From: Papaver somniferum
Taxonomy: Eukaryota; Streptophyta; Magnoliopsida; Ranunculales; Papaveraceae
Direction of reading: 5' to 3'
Assembly: GCF_003573695.1 (NCBI RefSeq)
Contig: NC_039362.1
Coordinates: 108,789,120 to 108,853,119, forward strand
DNA length: 64,000 nt
How positions within the stretch are numbered: the first letter of the stretch is position 1; every line of letters begins with the position of its first letter. Positions 22,951-34,069 of this stretch are shown here, piece by piece. The notes beneath the pieces were generated by a model. It was not told where the DNA came from and did not search any database. It worked only from the letters and a program-made list of their open reading frames with translations. A program made the position numbers and the translations under genes.

Positions 22951-23405
22951 TATGCCTGTCAATGGAAGAATATCCGTCGGATATTTAGAAATTCGATATC
23001 CGACATGTTAAGCACTACCGGATATTCGATATCCGATAATATCCTATAAGATATCAAAATCAGATATCGATTCCGATAGGCTAAGCTGTCGGATATCCGA
23101 TAAATATCCGATAATATCCGGTTATAACAAAAAAGCTTAAAAACCATTGTAAAACATTTTCATAATTGACACTTATGGGATATTTATCCGACAATATCCG
23201 ATAATATCCGATACTAGAATTGAAATTAGGATAAATTACAAATAAGTTCCTATACTATCGGATATTAACATTTCAGATGGGGTCTAATCCGTTTCCGACA
23301 TGTTAAGGAAGAAATATCCGATATCCGATAAAAAGGATAAAATCCTATAGGATCTCGAATACTCGGAAACGGATACCGGATATCGGACAAATATTGACAG
23401 GCCTA
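22951..23405. mobile_element. Small non-autonomous hAT element
   Basis: 455 bp flanked by 8-bp TSD CTTGGAGA (22943-22950 and 23406-23413). Terminal inverted repeats are TATGCCTGTCAAT and TAGGCCTGTCAAT (read inward). The inside is packed with GGATATCCGATAATATCCG-like motifs, probable subterminal repeats. The other Gyp-C LTR (about 14099) has the empty site. There is no coding capacity. Confidence 0.9.
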
Positions 23406-23725
23406 CTTGGAGATTCATGCTACTCTGATGCGAGTGAACACAAATCGTCATGCCATATCAACATTAAGAGTTCAGCCGGAGAACATAGCATAGAAGGCAT
23501 CCAGAGGAACTTATATTAAGTGAATGTGCGCGAGGCGCCGAAATTTACAGAACATCTGGGATTCGCCAGTCTTGACAAATTTCATGTAAATATATTGAGC
23601 GGCTCAACAAATTTGCGAGCGGAGAGGTTAGCACACGCGGCCCTGTTTACTTGCAAAGTGTCGTTACATCAGATACAAGGTTTTACGATTTTAACCCTAA
23701 GCTAAAAAACACCATCAACAATAGG

Positions 23726-23991
23726 ATATAGAGTAGATAGACTTTTGAGTGATAGATAAGTTCAAGTCTCCACATACCTTTTAGTGGATGAAGTTCCACC
23801 AGTTCCTTGAGTAGTTCTTCGTCTTTGTATGATGATCTCCATAGAGTCTAGATCTCAACTACACTTTCGATCCTAGTGCGAGACTTAGCTATGAGTAGAC
23901 TAGAAATCAAGACTTATAGTTTTGGAAACTAACCTTGACAACAATCTTGAGATAGCAACGCTTGCGAGTTCGACCGAGCAGTGCTCTAACA
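23726..23991 (-). repeat. Sire-2 3' LTR, right piece
   Basis: Continues the LTR interrupted at 9282 and matches 36116-36383. Ends GTGCTCTAACA next to the PPT. Confidence 0.9.
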
Positions 23992-24819
23992 ATCTCCCCC
24001 TTTGTCAATTTTAGTGAAAAACTATCAATACATATGGAATACAAAATAAATAAATAAACTTTTGTAGCTTCTCTTCCACATGCATGATCTCCTTGGTTCT
24101 TCAACATTACTCGAAATTTTCGTCACTTCCAAGTACTCAATGATTCCAAAGGTTGTAAGTTTAGCATCATCGTTGTTTAAAATCCGTAGCTATAACAATG
24201 AGAAAACAAGAGTTCTCAATCATTATTACACAGTGTCATAGTATTATTACACAGTATCAAAGTTCAATTGTATCACAACTTCGACAACAATACTATGGTG
24301 ATATGTATCACTCCCCCTTAGTCAATACTCCATCTCACATGGAAACTGCTCCTCCTTACATAATGATCCGAAAACCATATGTATTTGTAGTGTGAACTAC
24401 ACATTAATTGTCCCCCTTTTTGTCAATAAAATTGGCAAAGGTACGAAAACTAGTGGGATCCTAATGAAATTTCCATAGAGACATTTCATGACCCAAAGAA
24501 AGCACGTATCAACTTTTGAGATGCCATCATATAGCCGAAGCTAAATGCATTCATCAAGGAGTTTATAAAGATACAAGATAACCCAATTAAAAGTTCAATT
24601 AAGAACTCTCCCCCATAAAATGTCATTCCTGAAAGAGCAACAAGAGGGACCTTACTTTCACAAGAAAAGAAGGATTTCTTTGGATTATTACACTAAGAAA
24701 CCTGATATAAAATCAACCTACTGAAACAAATGCAGAATTGAAGTAAACACTTACTGGAGTTCCAAACTCAATTGCCAAAAAGATTGAGATAAGCACAGAG
24801 ACAAGAGTTTTAGGAATAG
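23992..24819 (-). other. Sire-2 3' non-coding region with repeated polypurine tracts
   Basis: Minus-strand AAAGGGGGAGATT abuts the LTR. Further GGGGG tracts occur at 24311-24320, 24411-24420 and 24607-24614. Multiple PPT-like tracts before the 3' LTR are a known hallmark of Sireviruses. No ORF of note: if this lineage carried an env-like gene, it is missing here. Confidence 0.75.
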
Positions 24820-25355
24820 CTAATGAACCAAAACAACACCAATAGACTGCCTTAAGTGTTGAAATGTAGCAGTGTCTAATGGTTTGGTAAGAATATCAGC
24901 CAATTGTTGTTCGGAAGGCACAAATTCCATATTTATGATACCATTTTCATAGAGATATCAAATAAAATGGTACCTTATATCAATGTGCTTTGTTCTTGAG
25001 TGCTTAACGGGATTCTCAATGATTCGATTCACGCTAGAGTTATCACAAAAGATCTTCATTATTCCAATATCAATTCTGTAATCAACCAACATTTGTTTCA
25101 TCCAGAGAAGTTGAGTAGAACATGAGCCGGCAGCAATATATTCTGCTTCACATGTGGACAGGGATTGTGAATTTTGTTTCTTGCTATGCCAAGCCACAAG
25201 ATTCAGTCTTACGTAGTGGAAACCCCCTGGTGTACTTTTTTTGTCTTCTACACATCCTGCCCAATCAACATCAGAATAAGCAGAAAGGTTAGTGTTAGTA
25301 TCAAAAGTGTAAGATAGACCATACCCGACCGTGTGATTCACGTATCGTATGATCC
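24820..25355 (-). pseudogene. Sire-2 RNase H
   Basis: C-terminal Copia RNase H, which removes the RNA strand during reverse transcription. Visible motifs are SDVDWAGC, STCEAEYIAA, DNSSV and HSRTKHIDIRYHFI. A TGA (probably from CGA) at about 24957 interrupts it, after which EFVPSEQQLADILTKPLD continues to a natural stop at 24820. It is shifted against the RT by one extra base in a run of six T (25356-25361). Confidence 0.85.
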
Positions 25356-26253
25356 TTTTTTGCAGCTGCAAGATGAGATTCCTTTGGGTTAGCTTGAAAT
25401 CTATCACAACAACCAACATTAAAAGCAATATCAGGTCTAGTAGATGTAAGATAAAAAAGGCTACCAATAATAGATCGATACATTTTTTGATCCACATTTA
25501 CTCCTTTCCCATCTCTGTGTAGTTTACCAGTGGTGCGCATAGGTGTCAGTTTTGGAGTTGACTTATCCAAACCGAACCTTGAGACAAGATCCTTTGCATA
25601 TTTTTCTTGAGATAAGTAAATTCCATCCTTATGTTGCTGAATTTGTAATCCTAAGAAGAACTTTAATTCACCAACATTGCTCATTTCAAATTCTTTGCCA
25701 AGAGAGACTTGGAAATCTTTTGCAAGTTTCTCAGAAGTTGAACCATAGATGATATCATCTACATATACTTGAGAAATGAAAACATCTTTCCCACTCAATT
25801 TGTTAAACAAGGTTTTATCAGCTCCGCCTCTCGAAAAACCTTTCCTAAGAAGAGAAGTAGTAAGTTTTTCGAACCAGGCTCTAGGTGCTTGTTTTAACCT
25901 ATATAATTCCTTTTAAGCTTAAGAACATGATCGGGGAAATCAGGGTTTTCAAAACCCTTAGGTTGAGCAACATAGACTTCTTCCTTTAAATTTCCGTTTA
26001 GGAACGCGGTTTTTATGTCCATTTGAAATAGCTTAACCTTAAGAAAACAAGCATGAGCTAATAACAACCGAATGGACTCAAGGCGTGCCACATGAGCAAA
26101 GGTTTCGTCAAAGTCGATACCTTCAATCTGTGAATATCCTTGAGCGACAAGTCTGGCTTTATTTATGACAATTGTACCAAATTCATCAGACTTATTCTTG
26201 AATATCCATTTAGTACCAACAATATTGATATTCGAGGGACAAGGTACTAGTTC
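25356..26253 (-). pseudogene. Sire-2 reverse transcriptase (RVT_2)
   Basis: Copia RT. Reading leftward: [36 protein letters not shown], the first catalytic motif [12 protein letters not shown] (about 26015-26045), then YVDD at 25754-25765, then DGIYLSQEKYAKDL. A frameshift near 25900 falls inside the segment that normally reads [15 protein letters not shown] near 26252 separates it from the linker. The catalytic aspartates are intact but the ORF is not. Confidence 0.9.
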
Positions 26254-27334
26254 CTATACGTCTTGTCTTTGAAATTGATTTAACTCTTCATGCATTGCAT
26301 TCACCCAAAAGGGATGGCTAAGAGCTTCATCAATATTTCTCGGTTCTACTTGTGAAAGATAACAACCAAAATTGCAAATATTTTGAAGTTGTCCTCTTGT
26401 CTTAGCAGTAGAATCTCTACCTCCTATAATATTGTTGGGATCATGATTCCTTTGAATATAGAGGTGTCGAGGAGGGACACGCTCTTGTTCAACAGGAATA
26501 GCCTGATCAGTGCTCTTCTCCTCGTCACTAGAAATATCAGAATCAGTAACAATTGGAATGACTTCAACTGATTCTGGGATTTCTTTGACTTTCTCAATTA
26601 TCTCAGTTGGAGGCAATTCAGCAGGAGGATTATCATGATGAAAATTACTAATATCATCGATAATAACATTAGCAGACTCCATCATAACTTGGGTTCTGAG
26701 ATTAAACACTCGAAAACCACGACTATCAGAGGCATAGCCAAGGAAGATACCTTTATCACTTTTAGTATCAAATTTCCCTCTCTGTTCTCGATCTTTTAGA
26801 ATGTAGCACTTACTTCCGAACATTCTGAGATAGTGCAAGTTGGGTTTTCTACAGTACCACAACTCATAAGGAGTGTTTATGGTTTTAGACTGTAGGTAGA
26901 CACGGTTGATCAAATAACATGCTGTAAAGACAGCTTCTCGCCAAAACCTTAACAGTAAGTTTTTGTTATGGAGCATTACCCTGGCCATTTCCTGAATGTT
27001 CTTGTTTTTTCTTTCTGCAACTCCATTGGCTTAAAAAGTAATGGGTGGCGAATATTGTTGAATAATCCCCAGTTCGTCACAAAATTCAAACACCTTAGTG
27101 TCCTTGAATTCAGTTCCACTGTCGCTTCTAATTTTCTTTAGTTTGCGACCTTGTTCGTTCTGGATTCTTTTAACAATAATCTTGAATTCATCAAGGGTTT
27201 CATTCTTATGAGATAGAAATGCAACCCAAGTGAATCTGGTGTAATCATCTACCATCAACCGTGGGTTGTTGAATAGGTCTGAAGAGGTCTATATGAATTA
27301 AATCAAGTGGAGCTTTAGTAAGAATATCTCAAGA
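26254..27334 (-). pseudogene. Sire-2 integrase core and C-terminal domain
   Basis: Integrase inserts the cDNA. First catalytic Asp is in VDDYTRFTWVAF, the second in RSDSGTEF (about 27110), and the Glu in NGVAERKNKN (about 27010). Then MARVMLHNKNL, WREAVFTACYLINRV and the C-terminal FGSKCYILKD/GIFLGY motifs. An in-frame TAA just before ANGVAERK and a frameshift before VDDYT inactivate it. The acidic Ser/Glu linker to RT (to 26254) is long and low in complexity. Confidence 0.9.
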
Positions 27335-28279
27335 TCATTTATGGTGAAATTTCATTTGTTTACCCTTTTGACAGGCACCACATACACCATCAATCTTTGC
27401 ATTGATTTTGGGAACACCTCTAACAAGTTCTGTGTTAATGATCTTAGTTAGAAGACGATAATTGATGTGACCAAAATGTTCATTCCAAAGATGTGTAGCT
27501 TCCACCTTAATCAAATTGCAACAGTTACTGAACTCAGTATCTAGAAGATAACAGTTGTTTTTACCACGAGTTCCCTGAAAAATTACTTTCCCAGTTTTGT
27601 CTACAATGTCACATCCATTCGTATTGAAGATAACTCTATGGACTTTGCCACAGATTTGACTAATAGAAAGAAGATTTGCAGTCATACCTTTTACGTATAC
27701 TACATCATGGATTTCAGGAACGCCGGGAAGTTTGATCATCCCCTTCTTGCTTATGTAGCAGCAACTCCCATCTCCAAATGTCACCGGACCTCCTTCAGAG
27801 TCATTTGAAGAAACAAACCACGTGAGATCACCTGTCATATGTCGGCTACATCCACTATCAAGAAACCATTGAAAGGGCGATGTTGATTTTAAAGCAAAAG
27901 CTCCCATACTAACACTACTATCTTGTTTAGGATTTCGTGTTAGTTTTATACATCCTTTTAGAGAAGAAAACCGTTGTTCAGCTTTCTTATGAAGATTACT
28001 TGAAACTTTTAGGATTTTACGGAAAGACATACAAGTATGTTTAAAGTGATTGTAAGAGTCACATAACATACATGGACCAACATCTTTAATCTCGTAAGAG
28101 TAGTTCTGAGTACTATCAGGTTTTACAAAGCCTAGACCTTGTTTTTCATCTGACTTATGACCATTCTTCAGAGAAGAATAAACAGAGGTATTCAAATACA
28201 TTGAAGGAATTTTGACAGACTTCAAATCCTTATACAATGCAATTTCTGCAACAAGATCAGTGTTGATCTGAATTTGTTC
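27335..28279 (-). pseudogene. Sire-2 zinc knuckle, protease and GAG-pre-integrase
   Basis: A CX2CX4HX4C knuckle (CMLCDSYNHFKHTC, 28031-28072) binds RNA. The aspartic protease follows with WFLDSGCSRHMTG (about 27843-27865). Then the HHCC integrase zinc domain with LWNEHFGHINYR and CGACQKGKQ. The open frame runs on to 28342, but that part lies inside the LINE; the element sequence ends at the LINE TSD (28265-28279). Confidence 0.9.
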
Positions 28280-28496
28280 GGGCTTACTCACAGTAACTAG
28301 TGCCTCTACGGACTGAGTTGGGCTCTGAGAATCAGCGATCAACTCAAATTTTTCTCTCTTCTATCTTCTTCCTTCAAGGTCAACAACATTAATTCAGGTG
28401 TTCCTCTTCATAATTTCAATGATTGGTGTTTCGATTTTCTCATCTCAATATTTTTAGGGATCTCTGTTTAGTTTTATTTTCTTGTGGTGATTAAAT

Positions 28497-29725
28497 ATGA
28501 GTTCTGTGGAAAATATCGATGGATCTGAAATAAATCCATCGATAGTAGATCTTTCAAAAAAAGTTGATAATCAACCTTCTATAAATTTGATAGATGATCG
28601 GGATAATGATAGATATGAATCCTGGATATTCTCCTTAATAGGTCGACTCGATATTCTTCGCCTTAAACTCCCTGAAGCAAGTTCTATTCTAAGAAAACAA
28701 TGGAGTTTAAAGGGTCAATGTCAATTGATTCCATTAGGGAAAGGTTTTTTTACTATTAAATTAGATAATGAAGAAGATAAACAATATATTAAATCTGGTA
28801 GCTGGGAAGTTCTTGATCAAATTCTTCAGATTAGAAATTGGATTCCTAACTTTAGATCGGAACATCAATGTACTTCTAAGGCAATGACTGGGTTCAATTT
28901 CCTGGCTTGAGTTTGGAATATTGGGATGAAAAAACTCTCTTTACTATTAATAGAGCTATTGGGAATCCAGTCAAGGTTGATGCATCAATCTTAAATTACC
29001 AGAGTGGTTTCTATGCTAAAGTTCTTGTTGAAATTGATTTAGCAAAACCAATTCCAAATAAGCTATGGATCATCACTAAATATGGAGATTTTTCCCATGG
29101 GGTTACTCTCACCAACCTACCTAAATTTTGTAACAAGTGCAAGATTGTTGGACATTTTTTAAGTGAATGCAGACTTAATAAACAAAACTCAGTGAATGAA
29201 CAAGTCAATCACAATTCTACTTCTCCAAAAATACACAATGGGATTGCAATACCAAAGATGACCACTCAAGTTTCAAGTACTTCATCTCCAGCAAGGAAAT
29301 TTTCTTAACAACCACAAGATTCATTAACACAATCATCAGAGCCACAACAACCAGTGAATTCAGAGATTCCATCCCCTTCTATTGTGCAACCTCCACTGGT
29401 GGAGACCTTTATCACTCCTCAAAAGGAAGGTACTCCTACTAATCATAATTCTGTTATTCCCTTGCTTAGCAACAAATTTGAAATGCTTCAAGACACTAAT
29501 GATGATGATTCTTCTTCTGAAGATGGTCAAATCAAAGAGATTAGTACCTTTAGTCTGTTGGAATTTGGTACTGTTTCTCAACATGTTACCATTGTACCCA
29601 ATATTGAAAACTTTATACCTATTTCTCCTGAGATTGGAACATCTAGTAAGGTGGTTGGAGTTTCTAAGAAAAAACCTCCCCCAAAGCCTCCTAAAACTAT
29701 TGCCACTAGGAAGAGCATTAGATAA
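28497..29725 (+). pseudogene. LINE-1 ORF1 (DUF4283, zinc knuckle)
   Basis: RNA-binding ORF1 protein. DUF4283 covers residues from about DRYESWIFSLIGRL to the NWIPNF segment. A one-base shift near 28890 moves the reading frame before VQFPGLSLEYWDE. The CCHC knuckle FCNKCKIVGHFLSEC lies at 29126-29170. A TAA at 29306-29308 interrupts the Ser/Pro-rich tail, which stays open to 29725. The start ATG at 28497 follows a stop-rich leader. Confidence 0.9.
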
Positions 29726-29787
29726 GTCTTAAAACATGTGGTTGAAAAAGGGGGATTATCTCCTCCTTCTCTTCCTCGCCTCCCCAA

Positions 29788-31008
29788 ATGAAAGTAATTT
29801 TTTGGAATCTTAGAGGCCTTAAAAGACAAAAGGCCAAAGATAAACTTTACAATTTAGTCAATTCAAATAATCCTTCTCTGGTTTGGGTTACAGAACCTAA
29901 AATTAAGTTTAAGAAAAATATTAGTAAACTTCCTGGTATGAATTACAAGATTATTCATAATGCTTCTGATGATAAAAATATAGCTAATATTTGGTTGTTC
30001 TGGAATTGTACAATTAGTCCTCCTTCAGTTATTGCTTCTTCTAGGCAATGTATTACAGTTGAAATAGGTAGAGTTTTGGTTACTGGAGTTCATGCAAATT
30101 CATATACTGTGAATAGAAGAGAATTATGGCAAGAATTATGTGATATTAGTTTATTAAATAAGTCACGACTGTTATTGGGTGATTTCAACTCTGTTTTATC
30201 TGTGAATGAGAAGAAAGGTGGTAGATGTCCTTTGTATGCTGCTATGAGAGACTATCAGGATTGTGTGAACTTCTGTGGCCTTATTCAAGCACCTAAAAGT
30301 GGCCTTGAATTTTCCTGGTGTAATGGTAGAGCTGGTTCAAAAAGGATTCTTTGTAATTTAGACAGAGCTTTCTTTAACTTGAAATGGCTAGATTTTTTCA
30401 ATGGTTGGCATTATCATGTGGGCACTAGGGGTATTTCTGATCATGCTTATCTTATTGGATCTGATACTATAATTCCTAGAGCTACTAACATTCCTTTTAG
30501 ATTTCAGAAGATGTGGCTCTCTCATCCTTCTTTTATGAAAGTGGTGTTAAACTCCTGGAATGAAGAATTAGTTGGAAATCCTATTTTTGTTTTCATGAAT
30601 AAAATTAAAAGGCTCAAAAAGATTTTTAAAATATGGAATTGGGAGGTTTTTGGTGATGTGAAAGTTAATCTTACAACTGCTGAAGAAAAAGTTATGGCTA
30701 CTACCTTAGCATCTGATAATAATCCTTCTGATATTAATCTGTTAAACAAGTTGGTAACTGCTAGAGGTGAATATGATATTGCTACAAACAATTATCATAC
30801 TTTTCTGAGAGATAAAGCTAGACATAATTGGATTCAACAGGGTGATATTAATTCAAATTTTTTTCACACAAGTATTAAATTGAGACAACAACAAAATTCC
30901 ATTGCTGAAATTTAAGACAGTTCTCGTAATATTATTTCTAATCAACAGGGTATTTACAATGTACTAATTGATTACTTTAGTAAGAAGTTTGAATACCAGC
31001 CTACCTAA
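29788..31008 (+). pseudogene. LINE-1 ORF2 endonuclease domain
   Basis: AP-like endonuclease that nicks target DNA. Motifs are FWNLRGL (29803 onward), WVTEPK, LLLGDFNSV and GISDHAYL, the usual N, E, D/N and SDH residues. In-frame stops at 30913-30915 and 31006-31008 separate it from RT. Confidence 0.9.
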
Positions 31009-32352
31009 ATAAATGATTCTATCTTTGATGTTGTTCCTCATATTCTTACTGAAGATGATAATTGTCTTTTAGAACAAATTCCTGATGTGGATGAAATAAA
31101 AACAACTGTTTTTGAGCTTAATCAAGATGGTGCTCCAGGTCCAGATGGATTCACTGGTGTCTTTTATAGAGCAACTTTGGACATCATCAGCTATAATTTG
31201 GTGGATGCTATTCAGTTTTGTTGGCAGAATAACTTGATTCCTAGTGGTATGAATTCATATTTCCTTGTTTTAATTCCTAAACTTAAAGGTGCCAAAAATG
31301 CAAAAAATTTCAGACCTATTGGATTAAGTAATTTTTGTTTAAAGATTATCACCAAGATTATTACTGTGAGACTTAGCAAACTTATGCATAAAATTATCTC
31401 TCCACAGCAATTTGCATTTATTAAGGGTAGGAATATTCATGAACAAGCTCTTCTAGCTTCTGAGTTAGTTAATGAAATGTCTACTACTAGAAGAGGAGGG
31501 AATTTGAGTCTCAAGTTGGATATATCACAAGCTTATGATACTATGAGCTGGGAATTCCTTTATAGAACTATGAAGAAACTTGGTTTTTCAGCAAAATTTT
31601 GTAACTGTATCCTAGTGCTTAAATCTTCAAAAATCTCTATTATGTTAAATGGTGGACCAATTGGATTTTTTGGCATTGGCAGAGGCCTCAAGCACCCCCT
31701 CTCCCCCATACTCTTTATAATTGCTGAAGATGTCCTTAGTAGAAATATCCAGAAAATGGTCATTGAGCATAAAATTCAACCAATGGTGGTTAGAAATGGA
31801 TTTCATCCTACACACTTACTCTTTGCTGATGATATATTACTATTTTGTAATGGGAGTAAGAGAAGTATTACTAATCTGAAATCTCTACTTGTTGATTATC
31901 AAGCTGCTTCTGGTCAAATTATAAATGCTGATAAAAGTAAATGCTTTGTCCATGGTACTTCTGATACAAGGAGAAGACAAATTGCTGCCTTTTTCCATAT
32001 GAATCTGTCTTGCTACCCAGATAAATATTTGGGGGTAATGTTGGTGCAGGGAAAAATTAAATCTATTCATTTATGGCATCTAGTGGAATACATGCAATCT
32101 AGCCTCACTGCTTGGAGTGGTAGATTATTAAATTTCCAGGCAAGACTTACTCTAGTTAAACATGTTCTTTGCAGTATTCCTGTGTATAATATGTCTATTT
32201 ACAGATGGCCAAGGAAAGTTATTGCTGCTTGTGAAAGGATTATTAGGAATTATCTTTGGTCAGGAAATGCTGATGAACAAAAATGTGTAACTTTGAAATG
32301 GAAAAAAGTCTGTTCTCCTATGGAAGAAGGTGGTCTTGGAATTAGAAAACTT
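31009..32352 (+). pseudogene. LINE-1 ORF2 reverse transcriptase
   Basis: RVT_1 with GAPGPDGFTG, FRPIGLSN, FIKGRN, LKLDISQAYDTM and the catalytic LLFADDILLF (FADD at 31822-31833). The conserved motif normally reading RQGDPLSP is GLKHPLSP here, so about two residues are lost. The thumb motif PDKYLGV is present. A TAA at 32353-32355 ends the open frame, though the same frame continues with MNKALLMKFLW. Confidence 0.9.
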
Positions 32353-32355
32353 TAA

Positions 32356-33858
32356 GACATGAATAAAGCTTTGCTTATGAAGTTTTTATGGAAAATGCTA
32401 AATTCTCAAGATGAATGGGATGGTTTTTTCCTAGCTAAATATAAATATAAAGAGGGTAATTGGATATCTTACTAAAAAAAATTCAGTGTGGCCTGGTATC
32501 AAATGGGTAATCAAAGAATTCCAAGAAAATACTAGATGGATTGTTGGCACTTGAGAAAACATTTCTATATGGAGAGATAGCTGGATTTTTGAGGAACCTA
32601 TCATTAAATTATTTCCTGATCATCCATTTATTCTTTCAAATCCTAATATGAAGGTGTGACACCTTATTGTAAATGGTCAATGGTATACTCAAGAAGTATT
32701 TCTTCAGTTCTTCAATGCTTCTCAGCTACCTCTGCTAACTTCAGGTAAAGATACTTTGATATGGACTAATTCCCATTCAGGTTGTTTCACTGTTTCTGAT
32801 GCAGTTAAGAAAATTAGTAAGCCTTTACCTAAACTTCATTGGTATAAAAAAATTTGGTATCATGTTGTTCTTCCTTCTGTCTCAGCTAATGTGTGGAAAA
32901 TTACCAGAGAAATTTGTCCTACTGATGAAAATTTGAAAAAAAAAGGGGGTTATTAGTTTGCTTCTAGATGCTTCATTTGTCACCAAGGGGAAGATTCAGT
33001 GAATCGTATTCTATGGCATTGTGAATTCAGCAAAATTTTATGGATCCGGCTAGGAGGTATTTTTCACTATCTTAACCCTCAATCCTTTGAAGATGTTATT
33101 AAACTCTGCAAGCATTCTAGTCCCATCATAAAAGACATATGGATGGTTTGTTCTTATACTCTTATGACAGAACTATGGTTTTTGAGAAATGAGATATTCT
33201 TTGAAAATACAAGACCTGATCTCTTTAAGGTGAAATTCAAGATTAAAATGATGGCACGTGACTGTGAATGTAAAATGAAAGGTACCATGTGGGGATATGA
33301 CTATGAAGTTCTTATATTGCAATACTTTTTGATTCAGCACAGAAATGTGAAACAACTTAGAATTATTGAGCTATTCTTTTATCTCCCCAGTAATGAGGAA
33401 ATTCTGTTATGCTGTGATGGTGCCTCAAGGGGTAACCCTGGCATTGCTGGTTATGGCTTTGTGGTTAGAAATCAGTATGGTGATTTTTTTTTTGCTGAAT
33501 CTGGAGGTCTTGGGGTGACTACAAACTATATTGCAGAGTTTATTGCAAGTATCAGAGCTTTAGAATGGGCCATTGAACACCAAAAATACAAGATTATCTT
33601 ACAATCAGATTCCAAGGCTTGCATACATTCGCTAATGCAACAGAAGATTCCCTAGTTTTTACTGGCAAGATGGCAAAGAGTGCAGACTAAAGTTCTCTCA
33701 ATTTCTTATAGGCTTACAGGGAAGTCAATTTTTCTGCTGATCACTCTGCAAAGAAGGGTGTGTACCTCTTGAAAGGACAAACAATCACTTATGAAGACAG
33801 ACCAAGTATCTTGATTGTCATGGAATGGCCTGACCAACCATATTACAGACTTAAGTAG
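32356..33858 (+). pseudogene. LINE-1 ORF2 zf-RVT and RNase H
   Basis: After further stops and a frameshift, the zf-RVT region (LHWYKKIWYHVVLPS, 32836 onward) and RNase H (CCDGASRGNPGIAGYG, NYIAEF, LQSDSKA; 33410-33625) are in another frame. The last residues (REVNFSADHSAKKG to a TAG at 33856-33858) are again shifted. RNase H catalytic D, E and D are all present. Confidence 0.9.
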
Positions 33859-33891
33859 CTTTTCTTGTTTTGTTGTTTAAAAAAAAAAAAA

Positions 33892-34002
33892 GATCTGAAT
33901 TTGTTCATCCAACTTCTACTGGAGAATAACTAGTTTTTCATAACTTTCTCTACAATCATAATTTATCCCTGGTGAAGCGTTTATAAAGACTTTACTGTCC
34001 AT
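33892..34002 (-). pseudogene. Sire-2 polyprotein N-terminus
   Basis: ATG at 34002, 54 bp inside the PBS, starting MDSKVFINASPG. It ends in KLDEQIQ, which rejoins INTDLVAEIALYKDLK across LINE-1 at 28279 through the duplicated target. One in-frame TAG follows a CAG. About 100 residues thus lie between the start and the knuckle, far shorter than a normal gag, and no UBN2 domain is seen. Confidence 0.65.
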
Positions 34003-34055
34003 AGAGTCATATTGCTACAAACACAGACTTATGAGGTCTATAAACGTGTTTGCCT

Positions 34056-34067
34056 GCTCTGATACTA
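34056..34067 (-). promoter_or_regulatory. Primer binding site of Sire-2
   Basis: The minus strand reads TAGTATCAGAGC, the tRNA-iMet PBS with its second base changed (TGG to TAG). Confidence 0.8.
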
Positions 34068-34069
34068 AT

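Larger units (their letters stand above)
9283..23720 (-). mobile_element. Gyp-C: large non-autonomous LTR retroelement
   Basis: Flanked by TSD ATAGG (9278-9282 and 23721-23725), inserted in the Sire-2 LTR. Left LTR is 9283-14419, internal region 14420-20960, right LTR 20961-23720. Both LTRs have plus-view ends TGTTTGTGGG and CACCATCAACA-like. A PBS (20941-20958) and a gag start (20875, minus) set the strand. No pol motif is present, so it is LARD-like, about 8.4 kb after removing nested insertions. Confidence 0.9.
20961..23720 (-). repeat. Gyp-C 5' LTR (right), containing a small hAT
   Basis: Starts TGTTTGTGGG at the PBS and ends CACCATCAACA before TSD ATAGG. A minus-strand TATAAAT lies at 21337-21343. 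It carries the 50-bp array (21689-22172), the 13-bp array (22305-22560) and the hAT at 22951-23405. Confidence 0.9.
28280..33891 (+). mobile_element. LINE-1: L1-type LINE, near full length
   Basis: Flanked by the 15-bp TSD GATCTGAATTTGTTC (28265-28279 and 33892-33906) and ending in a 13-base poly-A (33879-33891). It carries a 5' UTR of about 217 bp, ORF1 and ORF2 with EN, RT, zf-RVT and RNase H, as in plant L1 elements. Orientation is opposite to Sire-2. Several stops and frameshifts make it defective. Confidence 0.95.

Noticed and set aside
28280..28342. N-terminus MIADSQSPTQSV on the Sire-2 protease frame.
   Set aside because: This part lies inside the LINE-1 5' UTR; the element frame ends at the TSD at 28279.
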